From Bacteroidales bacterium (lineage in GTDB: Bacteria > Bacteroidota > Bacteroidia > Bacteroidales > NBLH01): DNA of 39,002 bases. The stretch spans positions 1 through 39,002 of the forward strand of contig JAFGWC010000114.1 in assembly GCA_016937695.1 (NCBI GenBank), in the 5' to 3' direction. Made by a program: the position numbers and the translations under genes. This document shows, one piece after another, positions 9,315 through 19,300 of this stretch. Under the pieces are notes generated by a model. That model worked only from the letters and a program-made list of their open reading frames with translations, was not told where the DNA came from and did no database searches. Position 1 is the first letter of the stretch. Every line of letters starts with the position of its first letter.

Positions 9315-11114
9315 TTATATTTTTGATTTTCTTTTTCTTTCAATTTCATTCAAAATTATTTTTCTGATTCTGAAAGTTTTTGGAGTTATTTCCACATATT
9401 CATCAAACTGTATATATTCTAAAGCTTCTTCCAAACTAAAAACTATTGGCGGTGTAATTCTCGTTTTATCATCCGATCCGGAAGCTCTCATATTAGTTTG
9501 TTTTTTGGCTTTGCAGATATTAATAACTATATCACCACTTTTATTGCTTTCGCCAATTACTTGTCCAACATAAACTTTTTGAGTAGGAACAATAAAGAAC
9601 TTACCTCTATCTTGCAATTTATCTAGAGCATAAGCAAATGCATTGCCCATTTCCATAGAAATAAGAGAACCATTTTGTCTTTTTTCCATTTCACCTTTAA
9701 AAGGTTCAAAAGCTACAAAACGATGAGACATAACAGCTTCACCATTAGTAGCAGTAAGCATTCTGGTTCTTAAGCCGATAATTCCACGAGAAGGTATTCT
9801 AAACTCAAGATGAACTCTATCATTTTTAGACTCCATGCTTAATAATTCACCTTTTCTGTTAGTTATTAAATCAATAACTTTTCCTGAAAAGTTTTCTAAA
9901 ACATCAACAGTCATTTCTTCAATAGGTTCATTTTTCACACCATCAATTTCCTTAATCAAAACCTGTGGTTGCCCAACTTGAAGCTCGTAACCTTCTCTTC
10001 TCATTGTTTCAATTAAAACTGATAAATGTAAAACACCTCTACCGAATACATTAAATTTATCAGCTGAATCTGTATCTTCAACTCTAAGAGCAAGATTTTT
10101 TTCAAGTTCTTTATATAATCTATCTTTTAAGTGTCTGGAAGTAACAAATTTACCATCTTGACCAAAAAATGGAGAATCGTTAATAGTAAAAAGCATACTC
10201 ATTGTTGGCTCATCAATAGCAATAGGATCTAATGCTTCAGGGTTTTCTATATCAGCAACAGTATCGCCAATATCAAATCCTTCAACACCTACAAGTCCAC
10301 AAATTTCACCAGATCGAACTGAAGGTACACTTTTTCTTTCAAGTCCTTCGAAAATAAATAGTTCTTTAATTTTAGTGCGAATAATGCTGCCATCTCTTTT
10401 CATAAGAGAAACTTGCATTCCAACTTTTAACTCGCCCCTGTGTAAACGTCCAATAGCAATTCGACCAACATAACTTGAATAACTTAAAGCAGTTATTAAT
10501 AATTGTACTGTACCTTCGTTATATTCTGGTGCAGGAATATATTCAAGTATTTTATCTAATAAAGGGAAAATGTTATCTCCAACAATTTTCCAATCATCAG
10601 CCATCCAACCATTTTTAGCAGAACCATATATTGTAGGAAAATTTAATTGAGCTTCACTTGCGTCAAGATTAAACATTAAATCAAAAACCTGTTCTTGAAC
10701 CAATTCAGGATTACAATTAGGTTTATCAACTTTGTTAACTACAACAATTGGTTTAAGCCCTAATGAAATAGCTTTTTGTAAAACAAATCTAGTTTGCGGC
10801 ATTGGGCCTTCAAATGCATCAACAAGCAATAAAACACCATCGGCCATATTAAGAACCCTTTCCACTTCTCCACCAAAATCGGAGTGTCCGGGAGTATCAA
10901 TTATGTTAATTTTAACACCTTTATATATTACTGATGCATTTTTAGATAAAATAGTAATTCCTCTTTCACGTTCAAGATCATAATTATCCATTATCAGATT
11001 ACCCGGTTTTTCATGGTCATCGAATTGACCAGTTGATATCAACATTTTATCTACCAAAGTTGTTTTTCCATGATCAACATGGGCAATTATTGCAATGTTC
11101 CTTATATCCCGCAT
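9315..11114 (-). CDS. typA: Ribosome-associated GTPase TypA/BipA
   Basis: This 599-residue protein is a full-length TypA/BipA, a translational GTPase that acts on the 50S ribosomal subunit and aids its assembly, especially in cold or stress. The G domain has AHVDHGKTT (G1, residues 11-19), the switch region RERGITIL (49-56), DTPGH (G3, 73-77) and NKVD (G4, 127-130). Domains after it match EF-G domains III and V plus the BipA-specific C-terminal part (GSDDKTRITPP region). EF-G domain IV is absent, as expected. It is not a ribosome-protection resistance protein, which would be longer and carry domain IV. A promoter lies just upstream at 11138-11170. Confidence 0.97.
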   Translation of the reverse strand: MRDIRNIAIIAHVDHGKTTLVDKMLISTGQFDDHEKPGNLIMDNYDLERERGITILSKNASVIYKGVKINIIDTPGHSDFGGEVERVLNMADGVLLLVDAFEGPMPQTRFVLQKAISLGLKPIVVVNKVDKPNCNPELVQEQVFDLMFNLDASEAQLNFPTIYGSAKNGWMADDWKIVGDNIFPLLDKILEYIPAPEYNEGTVQLLITALSYSSYVGRIAIGRLHRGELKVGMQVSLMKRDGSIIRTKIKELFIFEGLERKSVPSVRSGEICGLVGVEGFDIGDTVADIENPEALDPIAIDEPTMSMLFTINDSPFFGQDGKFVTSRHLKDRLYKELEKNLALRVEDTDSADKFNVFGRGVLHLSVLIETMRREGYELQVGQPQVLIKEIDGVKNEPIEEMTVDVLENFSGKVIDLITNRKGELLSMESKNDRVHLEFRIPSRGIIGLRTRMLTATNGEAVMSHRFVAFEPFKGEMEKRQNGSLISMEMGNAFAYALDKLQDRGKFFIVPTQKVYVGQVIGESNKSGDIVINICKAKKQTNMRASGSDDKTRITPPIVFSLEEALEYIQFDEYVEITPKTFRIRKIILNEIERKRKSKI

Positions 11115-11137
11115 ATTAATTATTTTTTTTGAGTCGA

Positions 11138-11170
11138 CAAAAGTACATTAATCTTTGATATTTAAAGCAA
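11138..11170 (-). promoter_or_regulatory. Probable typA promoter (Bacteroidota type)
   Basis: The minus strand carries TACTTTTG (11138-11145), an exact TAnnTTTG -7 element, with a TTG (11168-11170) 22 nt upstream as a partial -33 element. It is 24 nt ahead of the typA ATG, giving a short leader. Confidence 0.5.
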
Positions 11171-11541
11171 TTCGCAATAAAATAATTGAATAAAATGATT
11201 TTTATCTAAAATATAAGAGAAAAGTGTTGATATAATATTTTGTAATTTTTGGATTCATTTATATAATTATAACTTGTAGTTAGAAGTTGGTTTCTAGTTA
11301 TACAAATTAATTTATTACATTTTGTATTGTATAATTATACCAATAAACTATTGCTATTAAAATTCAAAATTTTCATATTTTGAAAACATTATCATTATTC
11401 TATTACATAAAGACAATCAATATCTAAACTATTTTTATAAAGTTATGAAAAATAACTGAACTTATTGGAATATATTTTCTTTAAAAGTTGATATTTATTA
11501 TAAATAAGTTGTCAGCAATTTTTATGTTTTTTTTATTTTGT

Positions 11542-11549
11542 TATTTTTG
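11542..11549 (+). promoter_or_regulatory. Possible -7 element for the siaB-siaC tandem operon
   Basis: TATTTTTG matches TAnnTTTG and is followed by CATAGG. A -33 TTTG at the usual distance is not evident. It is the best candidate upstream of the 11713 start in a long spacer. Confidence 0.35.
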
Positions 11550-11712
11550 CATAGGAATAAAAAATAAAATTCTCTATTTTTATTGAAAAATTAAAATAAA
11601 TTATATATTATTGTACTTTAAGCATTTATAATTAACATTTGTATTATATTTATTAACATCTGTACTATGGCATGAAAATGGTAGTATAGTAAAAAAATTG
11701 AATTATAAGGGA

Positions 11713-12255
11713 ATGGACAAAGCCGAAAATGCTTACCAAATGTATAGTGATTATATAGATAGTACAATAATATCTTATAACGGGCCATTTGATGCACAAG
11801 TTTTATCTGTAATTGCTGAAAATATAGAATATTCGTTATCTAATAACCCAAGAGTTAGTAAAAAAATATTTAAAATATTTATAGAACTAGCACAAAATAT
11901 TTCTTATTACTCAGCAGAAAAACAGAAAAACGAAGAAGGCAACTTTTTTGGTTCGGGAATATTAATGTTAAGGGAAATGGTAGATCATTATAGTTTTTCC
12001 ACAGGCAATATTGTTGAAAAACATCAGGTTTTACCTGTTATACAGAAATGTGAAACAATAAATATGCTTGATAGAGAAAAACTAAGACAATATAAAAGAA
12101 AATTAAGGAATATGCCTTCCGGCACACCTGGTGGCGGTAATATTGGATTAGTACAAGTTGCACTTACAGCAGATTATCCATTAGAATATGAAGTTGTAAC
12201 TGTTGATGAATCTACATCATTTTATATTTTAAATGTTAGGGTAAATAAATCATAA
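11713..12255 (+). CDS. SiaB-like protein kinase, copy 1
   Basis: This 180-residue protein matches the SiaB family (DUF6272-type), small kinases related to GHKL ATPases that phosphorylate SiaC on a threonine. Visible motifs are an N-box-like IELAQN (E58, N62) in the helix FKIFIELAQNISYYSAEK, a FSTGN strand, and a glycine-rich GGGNIGLVQVAL near the C-terminus. I chose ATG 11713; a TTG five codons upstream (11698) is open but adds only MNYKG. It is 14 bp from the siaC-like gene at 12270, the gene pair typical of this system. The same pair follows directly at 12679-13634, with almost the same N-box sequence, so this is a tandem duplication. Kinase activity is inferred from family knowledge. Confidence 0.85.
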   Translation: MDKAENAYQMYSDYIDSTIISYNGPFDAQVLSVIAENIEYSLSNNPRVSKKIFKIFIELAQNISYYSAEKQKNEEGNFFGSGILMLREMVDHYSFSTGNIVEKHQVLPVIQKCETINMLDREKLRQYKRKLRNMPSGTPGGGNIGLVQVALTADYPLEYEVVTVDESTSFYILNVRVNKS

Positions 12256-12269
12256 TAACACAATAAATA

Positions 12270-12662
12270 ATGGAAAATATCTTAATTAAAGGCGACCATG
12301 GAACAAATTTTATTCCAACTGTTGATTTTAATGCAGAGACAGGAATTTGTGAATTAGGCGGTGAATCGTATTTAGAAGATACTATTGAATTTTACACTCC
12401 CTTATTTAAATGGCTGCAAGAATATATAGTAAATGTAAAAAAGCCAATAACATTTAATTTTAAATTAAGATATTTTAATACAAGCTCGTCAAAATGTATT
12501 ATTGACATTTTACATATTCTTCGAAAATATCAAGAAGAAGGTGGCGAAATTAAAGTAAATTGGTATTATGATTCTGAAGAAGAAGACATTGATGATGAAT
12601 TAGAAGAAATTGAAGATTTTATGGTTGAAACCAATCTCAAAATTAATCTACTTCCTAATTAG
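12270..12662 (+). CDS. SiaC-like regulatory phosphoprotein (DUF1987), copy 1
   Basis: This 130-residue protein matches SiaC/DUF1987, the switch protein of the Sia system. In Pseudomonas the unphosphorylated form binds and activates the diguanylate cyclase SiaD, and SiaB phosphorylates it on Thr68. Here the conserved strand is LRYFNTSSSK, placing the expected phospho-threonine at T71. Other landmarks are FNAETGICELGGESYLED (residues 20-37) and a FYTPLFKWL helix. The C-terminus is very acidic (SEEEDIDDELEEIED). It is 14 bp after its SiaB-like partner and 16 bp before copy 2 of the kinase, so all four genes are probably one transcript. What it binds is unknown, because no GGDEF protein is encoded nearby. 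Confidence 0.9.
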   Translation: MENILIKGDHGTNFIPTVDFNAETGICELGGESYLEDTIEFYTPLFKWLQEYIVNVKKPITFNFKLRYFNTSSSKCIIDILHILRKYQEEGGEIKVNWYYDSEEEDIDDELEEIEDFMVETNLKINLLPN

Positions 12663-12678
12663 TATTTAAAAATAAAGA

Positions 12679-13224
12679 ATGAATTATTCAAAACAAGTAA
12701 ATATTTTAGATTATCATAGCTCTTTTGATCAGGATACAAGAATATCTTATAAAGGCCCGATTGATGAAAAAATTCTTCAAGCAATTGGGACATATATTGA
12801 AGGTGTATTAAATAAAAATCAGAAAGCTAGTAAAAAAGTTTTTAAAATATTTATAGAATTAGCACAAAATATTTCTTATTATTCTGCTGAAAAAAATACA
12901 ATGAAAAATAATAAAGAAATAGGTGTTGGAATGGTTATTATAAGTGAAGCAGAAGATACATATAATTTTATGACCGGAAATTTGGTAAAAAATGATGATA
13001 TTGTGTCGATTATTGAAAAAAGTGAAATAATAAATTCATTAGATAGAGAAGAATTAAGAGAATATAAAAGAGAACAAAGAAAATTACCTCACAGTCAAAA
13101 AGGAGGTGCTAATATTGGATTAATTCAAGTAGCTTTAACATCAAGTCATCCACTTGATATTGAAGTAATACCTGTAGATGACGATCTTTCTTTTTTCTCT
13201 ATAGCTGTAAAAATTGATAAATAA
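12679..13224 (+). CDS. SiaB-like protein kinase, copy 2
   Basis: A 181-residue paralogue of the 11713 kinase. The N-box helix FKIFIELAQNISYYSAEK is identical to that of copy 1 (E60, N64), and the glycine box is GGANIGLIQVAL. The N-terminus and the loop after the N-box are more diverged (NTMKNNKEIGVGM against NEEGNFFGSG). An LDREELREYKR helix matches LDREKLRQYKR of copy 1. The start is ATG 12679, 16 bp after copy 1 of siaC. Close similarity with local divergence indicates duplication of a B-C pair followed by specialisation. Its likely substrate is the SiaC-like protein 26 bp downstream, although cross-talk between the copies is possible. Confidence 0.85.
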   Translation: MNYSKQVNILDYHSSFDQDTRISYKGPIDEKILQAIGTYIEGVLNKNQKASKKVFKIFIELAQNISYYSAEKNTMKNNKEIGVGMVIISEAEDTYNFMTGNLVKNDDIVSIIEKSEIINSLDREELREYKREQRKLPHSQKGGANIGLIQVALTSSHPLDIEVIPVDDDLSFFSIAVKIDK

Positions 13225-13250
13225 AAATAAATTTCAAATAACAAATAAGA

Positions 13251-13634
13251 ATGGAAAATCTTGAAATTGAAGGCTCTCACAAAAATTTCTTTATACCAAG
13301 TGTAAGTTTTAATGCTAAAACTGGTATTTGTGAACTATCCGGTGAATCTTTTCTTGAAGACACAGTGGAGTTTTATAAACCTTTAATAAATTGGGTTGAA
13401 GATTATATAGAATTGGTACATGGACCTCTTGCCTTAATTATTAGGTTAACTTACTTTAATACAAGTACTTCCAGAAGTATTTTAGATATTTTAAATATAC
13501 TTAAAGATTATGAAGAATCTGGAGGCGAAGTAGTAATTAACTGGCATTTTGATGAAAATGACATAGATATGGAAGAAGATATTGATGATTATATAATTGA
13601 TACGGGACTAGATATAAATAAAATTCCATTTTAA
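13251..13634 (+). CDS. SiaC-like regulatory phosphoprotein (DUF1987), copy 2
   Basis: A 127-residue SiaC/DUF1987 protein, paralogous to the 12270 gene. The expected phospho-threonine is T71 in LTYFNTSTSR. It shares the FNAKTGICELSGESFLED segment and FYKPLINWVEDY helix with copy 1, and ends in an acidic stretch (ENDIDMEEDIDD). It closes the tandem B-C-B-C cluster. A 205-bp AT-rich gap separates it from the P2 phosphatase gene on the same strand, which is the most natural candidate for its phosphatase. Confidence 0.9.
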   Translation: MENLEIEGSHKNFFIPSVSFNAKTGICELSGESFLEDTVEFYKPLINWVEDYIELVHGPLALIIRLTYFNTSTSRSILDILNILKDYEESGGEVVINWHFDENDIDMEEDIDDYIIDTGLDINKIPF

Positions 13635-13839
13635 TTTTTAAAATTCAAAAAGTTATTCCATTACTATTTATGTTTATTATTTTTATTTATCATTAACAAA
13701 TTATTTATTTAAAATTATCATTTGAGAATATTCACTTAAAAAAAATGTAAAATTTTATCTGCAAAAAATTTACGAATCAATTATTATTATTTATTTTCGT
13801 AGTTGTTATAATTATAAATCCCCTTGTTTGATAAAATTT

Positions 13840-16164
13840 ATGTTAAACCATATTATAAGATATCTATTTATACTGATTCCTGCTATTTTTATTAGTACTC
13901 TTTCATTCTCTCAAACGAAAGTAGACAGTTTACTTCAAATTGTTGAAAAAACCAAAATTGATTCTACAAAAGCAAATGCATTAACTGATTTATGTTGGGA
14001 ATTAAAATCCTCAGATCCTGAATTGGCATTAATATACGGAGAAAAAGCGTTAGCGATTTCAAAAAAAACAAACAACAATAAATTAGAAGCCAGAGCAATG
14101 AAGAATGTTGGTGTTATTCATTTGTTTTTAGGCAATTACGATAAATCAGAAGAGTTTTTTAATAAATCGCTAGAAAAATTTATAAAGCTGGAAAATAAAG
14201 CAGGAATGTCTGGTTGTTATAACAATTTAGGAATGGTGCTGGAATTAAAAGGGAATTTTAATTTGGCTAATGAGTTTTACCATAAATCTTTAAAAATAGA
14301 CGAAGAAACTAAAAATGAAAATGGGGTTGCAAACAGTTTAAATAATCTAGGTAATATATATCAAAAACAGGGAAATTATAAAATAGCCATAGAATATTAC
14401 ATCAAAGTTTTGGCTATACGAGAAAAGTTAGATGATAAAATTGGTGTTGCAGATTCTTATAATAACATTGGTTCTTTGTATGAAACTCAAAATGAATTAG
14501 AACAAGCAATATTGAATTATCAAAAAGCCTTAATTTTATATATTGAAAATCAGAATAAAAGAAAAACAGCAATAGTTCTAAATAATTTAGGACATATTTT
14601 AAGTTGTAAAAAACAATACTCAGAAGCCTTAGATTATTTTCTACAAGCACTTGAAATTAGAAAAGAATATGGCCAAAAGGAAGGTATTGCATCTACTTAC
14701 CAAAATATAGGTGAACTATATCAAGAATTAAACAGATATAAAGAAGCTTATGAATATTTTTCAAATAGTTTAGCAATTTTTAAAGAATTAAAAAACGAAT
14801 TTGGAATAAGTAAATTATATGTATCGATGGGTACTTATTATTTAAAAATAAAAAAATATGAAATAGCTATTGAGTATTTAGAAAAAGCAGTAGATTTATC
14901 GTTAAAGCTTAATTTTCTTGACAATTTAAAAGAAGCATATCATGAATTAAGTGTATGTTACTCAAAAACTAACAATTACACAAATGCATATAAGAACAGA
15001 TTATTATATGAAGAGATAAGAGATAGTTTAGAAAATAGTGAAAACAGTAAAAAAATTCTTCAAATTCAACTAAAATACGAATTTGAAAAAAACCAAAAAG
15101 AACTTGAATTTAAAAGAGAAAAACAAAAACTTGAAACAATAAAAGAAATAAACAAACAAAAATTAATTAACTATTTTTGGATAGTTGGTTTTCTATTTCT
15201 ATTATTGATTTTAGTCATTATTTACTTCAGCTATAAAAATAAAATATCAGCCAATCAAATTTTGCAATTACAAAAAGATGAAATTCAAGATAAAAACGAT
15301 CAATTAGAATTATATCACGAAGAATTGTTAAGTCAAAATGAAAATATTGAAATACAAAAAAATATTGTAACAAAACATCGAGACGAATTAGAAATACAAA
15401 CTCAGAAAATAACAGATAGTATTCAATACGCAAAAAGAATTCAAAATGCTTTATTACCATCTGAAAATCAAATAAATAACACATTTAAAAATAGTTTTAT
15501 AATTTATAAACCTAAAGATATTGTAAGCGGTGATTTTTATTGGTTTAGAAGTGACGATGATAATATTTATTTAGCTGTAGCAGATTGTACAGGTCATGGA
15601 GTTCCAGGAGCTTTTATGAGTTTACTCAGCATTTCTTATCTAAATGAAATAGTTGTTAAAAATTCAAAAATTGATGCTGCAGAAATACTAAATAAATTAC
15701 GCGATAAAGTAATAAATACACTAAATCATAACTCTGAAGATATTGAAACCAGAGACGGTTTAGATATTTCGTTGTGCATCATAAATAAAAATTCAAAAAC
15801 AATTCAATATGCCGGAGCATATAATTCTATATTTATAAAAGAAAAAAACAATCCTGCTTTAATTGAAATTAAAGGAGATAAAATGCCAATTGGAATGCAT
15901 TTTAAAGAAAATGAACCTTTTACAAACAAAATAATTCAATACACAAGCGATAGTCAGCTTTATTTGTTTACAGATGGTTACATAGATCAATTTGGTGGTG
16001 CATTTGGTAGAAAATTATTGATTAGCAACTTTAAAGAAATATTAAAAAAGTACAGCAACTTGGATTTAAAATCTCAAAAGAAAAAAATTGAAGAAGAATT
16101 TGAAAATTGGAAAGATACAAGACCTCAAATAGATGATATTTTAATAATGAGTTTTAAAATATAA
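13840..16164 (+). CDS. TPR-rich / transmembrane / SpoIIE-type PP2C serine phosphatase (P2)
   Basis: 774 residues from the ATG at 13840; a TTG four codons upstream is open but the ATG gives a proper signal peptide (MLNHIIRYLFILIPAIF, ends SFSQ). About eight TPR units occupy residues 45-395, several with the motif NNLGxxYxxxGNYxxAIEYY. A coiled coil leads to one membrane helix (about 446-464), then a second coiled coil and the linker DSIQYAKRIQNALLP. The PP2C domain has D565 in SGDFYWF, D582 in ADCTGHGVPGAF, RDGLD, TDGYIDQFGG and a closing DDILIMSF, so it looks catalytically intact. Directly downstream of the siaB/siaC tandem, it fits the role of SiaA, but with periplasmic TPRs in place of SiaA's sensor. 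The TPRs imply that it senses a protein. Confidence 0.93.
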   Translation: MLNHIIRYLFILIPAIFISTLSFSQTKVDSLLQIVEKTKIDSTKANALTDLCWELKSSDPELALIYGEKALAISKKTNNNKLEARAMKNVGVIHLFLGNYDKSEEFFNKSLEKFIKLENKAGMSGCYNNLGMVLELKGNFNLANEFYHKSLKIDEETKNENGVANSLNNLGNIYQKQGNYKIAIEYYIKVLAIREKLDDKIGVADSYNNIGSLYETQNELEQAILNYQKALILYIENQNKRKTAIVLNNLGHILSCKKQYSEALDYFLQALEIRKEYGQKEGIASTYQNIGELYQELNRYKEAYEYFSNSLAIFKELKNEFGISKLYVSMGTYYLKIKKYEIAIEYLEKAVDLSLKLNFLDNLKEAYHELSVCYSKTNNYTNAYKNRLLYEEIRDSLENSENSKKILQIQLKYEFEKNQKELEFKREKQKLETIKEINKQKLINYFWIVGFLFLLLILVIIYFSYKNKISANQILQLQKDEIQDKNDQLELYHEELLSQNENIEIQKNIVTKHRDELEIQTQKITDSIQYAKRIQNALLPSENQINNTFKNSFIIYKPKDIVSGDFYWFRSDDDNIYLAVADCTGHGVPGAFMSLLSISYLNEIVVKNSKIDAAEILNKLRDKVINTLNHNSEDIETRDGLDISLCIINKNSKTIQYAGAYNSIFIKEKNNPALIEIKGDKMPIGMHFKENEPFTNKIIQYTSDSQLYLFTDGYIDQFGGAFGRKLLISNFKEILKKYSNLDLKSQKKKIEEEFENWKDTRPQIDDILIMSFKI

Positions 16165-16208
16165 TCTTTGAAATGTATTTATAAGATAAATAAAAAAATA
16201 ATCAAATG

Positions 16209-16235
16209 GTATAAATATTGTGCTATAATTTATAC
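16209..16235 (+). terminator. Weak hairpin after the P2 phosphatase gene
   Basis: An 8-bp stem, GTATAAAT (16209-16216) with ATTTATAC (16228-16235) and an 11-nt loop, lies 45 nt past the P2 stop. It is all AT except for one pair and has no strong T-tract, so it may not terminate well. Confidence 0.25.
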
Positions 16236-16361
16236 TTAATTTTCAATAAAATCGATAAAAAGAAAAAGTTTTTATAAAAAAACAATAAAATTATAAATTA
16301 AAGTAATTTATTTAACACATTCAAAAAGCTACAACCAAAATTAATAAACAAACAATATTTA

Positions 16362-19300
16362 ATGAAAAAAATTATTTTTTTAATATTAATATTTTTTGCA
16401 TTACCTTGGATACTTATTGGGCGCGATATAAAAGAAATAAAAAAAAGCGGTAAAATATATGCCGCTTTTACAGAAAGCTCTTTAAAAAGTGTTAATTACA
16501 AACTTGCACTGGAATTTGCAAAATTTTTAAATGTAGAACTTGTAGTAGTTCCAACCACTTGGGAAGAAAATTTCTCATTAAATGGTAAAATTCCAAATAA
16601 TTATCAAACCAACCCAAATATATCATATACACCTGATGCACTAAAAAAAGCTGATTTTATTTGCGGCACAATTTATATACAAGAATGGAGAAAAAAATTC
16701 TTCAACTATGCCGGAATTTTAGATCTAAGTGATTTATTAATTATACCTAAAAATGCACAAAATTTAAAAACATACGATGATTTAAAAGGTTTAACAATTG
16801 CCTTTCTAGAAAATTCGAGTTACGAAAGTAACATAGAATCAATAAACAATAGAATTGGAGGAGGAATTAACTTTATAAGAACCCAATCAGAAGAAGAATC
16901 TGTAGAGTTATTAAAAAAAGGCAAAGTAGATGGTTTTATAACTGTTGCCTATAATGCTTTAGAAATAGTAAAAAACAGTACAAAATTTAAATTCGCATTT
17001 CCTGTAGCTCCAATTAAAAAAATTGGTTGGGCTGTTGAAAAAAGCAATAATGAACTTGAAGATGAGATAAATAATTTTTTTGAGACCATTAAAGGTAATG
17101 GAAAATTAGATGAATTATTTATATCGCATTATGGTATGGACTATAATTCTTATTTTGAGATACTTAACTCATATTCACAATCGCAAGACATCAGTACAAA
17201 TCAAAGAGATTTAGATGAAATTTTATCTTCTGGAAAAATCACTGTAGCATTAAGAGACAGGTTAATGGTTTACAGCAAAGATAAAAAACAATTCAATACA
17301 TATTTAGCAGAAGAATTTGCCAAATATATAGGTGTAAAACTAGAATTAAAATACACTCCATATTTTTCAAAATATTTTGACAATGAAAATGGCGAATTTC
17401 TGAAAGATAGCTCCTACACACCAGAATGGTTCAATTATTTTGATGTCGCTGCAGAAATTATGGTTCCGCTTGATTGGCGTTTGAAGAAAGTAAATATAAT
17501 TCCATTTATACCATATGCTCAAGTAGTAATTAGTAGAATTAACACCAATATCAGCTCAATTAATGATTTAAAAAAACTAAAAGGCGTAACATCTAAAGGC
17601 TCTGCTCAAGAAGATATATTGATTAATAACAATTTAAATAATTACTATTACGCCGAAGGAAACAATTTTTTAAAAGATATAAGTAGCGGAAAAGCAGACT
17701 ATGCAATTGGTAGCGATGCGGTATTCAGTATAAATAATTATGAAAATTTAGAAGCTAAATTTGTTATTGGTCAAGTAGGAAAAGATGGATGGGCAATTAA
17801 AAAGAATCAACCAAAACTAAGACGAAAAATTTTAGAATTTCTAGATTATGCAAAAAAAGAAGGCATTCTTGATAAGTATTTTAAAATTCAAACAGGAATG
17901 TCGTTAAGAGCGACAGAAAATTACCTGACAGTATTACAAGAAACATATCAACCAGGAATTTTTCCTTTCGTTTCTTATGGAACAAAAGAAGGTTTACCAC
18001 AAGAAGATATACTTTCAATTTATCAAGACAGAGATAATTACATGTGGTTTGGAACACATGCAGGAGCAGTAAAATACAATGGTCGCCAAATGAGAGTTTT
18101 TGACAAATCTAAAGGGCTTGCCAGTAATTCTGTTTTTGATATTGTTCAGGACAATGAAGGAACAATGTTTTTTGCTACATTAAAAGGCGCTTCGATATAC
18201 GAAGACGGTGAAATTACAAACATTTTTCCTGATTTATCGTTTAGAAAAATATATGTGGATTTTAAAAATAACAAATGGTTTTTTGGAGATAACGGAATAG
18301 CACTTTATAAATTCGACAGAGAAGAAAAATTTCTCAATAAAGAAAATCTTAATCTTCCACGAAAAGTTTATTCTATTTCCAGAGCAAACGATGGCGTTAC
18401 ATATTTAGCATCTAAAGAAGGACTTTTTTTATTTGATAATGAATTAAAAGTAACCCAAATTTCTGATGATGCTTGCTATTTTGTATTTATTGATGAAGAA
18501 AATCAACTTTGGATTTCAACTATTAATGGATTGTATGTGTTTAATTTAAACAATCTGAAAGTAGAAATAAAATTAGAAGAAAAAATTAACGAGCAATTAA
18601 ATTTACCTAAGAATACTATTATAAAATCAATAAAACAAACTTCTGATGGAACAATTTGGTTTATATCAGATTCAAAAATATTTCAACTAATAACACTTAT
18701 GCAAAAACCAATAGTATATGATGAAAATATTGGTTTAAAAAAACAAAGAATATTATCTTTTTTAGAAGATAAAGAAGAAAATCTTTGGATTGGCTATTCA
18801 GGTGGTATTCAAAAACTTACAAATAAAAGTTTGCGTTTATTATTTCCTAAAACAATAAATAATTATATAAACTCAATTACTGAAGACAAATTAGGAAGAA
18901 TGTGGATAAGTCAAAATAGTGATGTATTTATATTAAAAGATAAACTTGAAAATTTCACTCAATCATTTAGTGCAGATAACAAATCATATGTTGTTTCTAA
19001 ATTATCAAGCGGCAATATAATTATAGCAAGTACTGCAGGAATATATGAAATAGATATAAAACAACTTAAAATAATTAAAAAAAATATTTTTTCAAATCCA
19101 TTACATTTTTTAAATAATATATATATATCATCAAATGATGAAATATTTTTATTAACAGGCGAAAATGGAATTATTTATTATTTGAAAAACCTTAAATCGG
19201 AACCATTTGCATTATCAAATTTATCAACCACATTATTAATGCAATTAACTGAGTTTGATGATATGATTATTGGCGGAAATAACACCGGCTTAGTCTATTT

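Larger units (their letters stand above)
11115..11712. other. Long intergenic region between typA and the first siaB-like gene, 598 bp
   Basis: This is the longest non-coding stretch in the window and lies between divergent genes. It is very AT-rich. It holds the typA promoter at its left end and a possible promoter for the siaB-like operon at 11542-11549. No open frame of convincing composition, RNA gene or long inverted repeat was recognised in the middle (about 11175-11500). The likely leader of the siaB-like operon is about 155 nt. Confidence 0.5.

Noticed and set aside
9271-9573. Plus-strand open frame overlapping the end of typA
   Set aside because: It is antisense to typA and starts inside the terminator hairpin.
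9315-11114. Tetracycline ribosome-protection protein
   Set aside because: Length and domain order match TypA/BipA, and the long domain IV of resistance proteins is missing.
11698-11712. TTG start for SiaB copy 1
   Set aside because: The ATG at 11713 is only five codons on and the extra residues match nothing in copies 2 and 3.
11713-13634. SpoIIAB/SpoIIAA (RsbW/RsbV) type anti-sigma system
   Set aside because: The small partner is DUF1987/SiaC-like with an NTSS site rather than a STAS domain, and no sigma factor is present.
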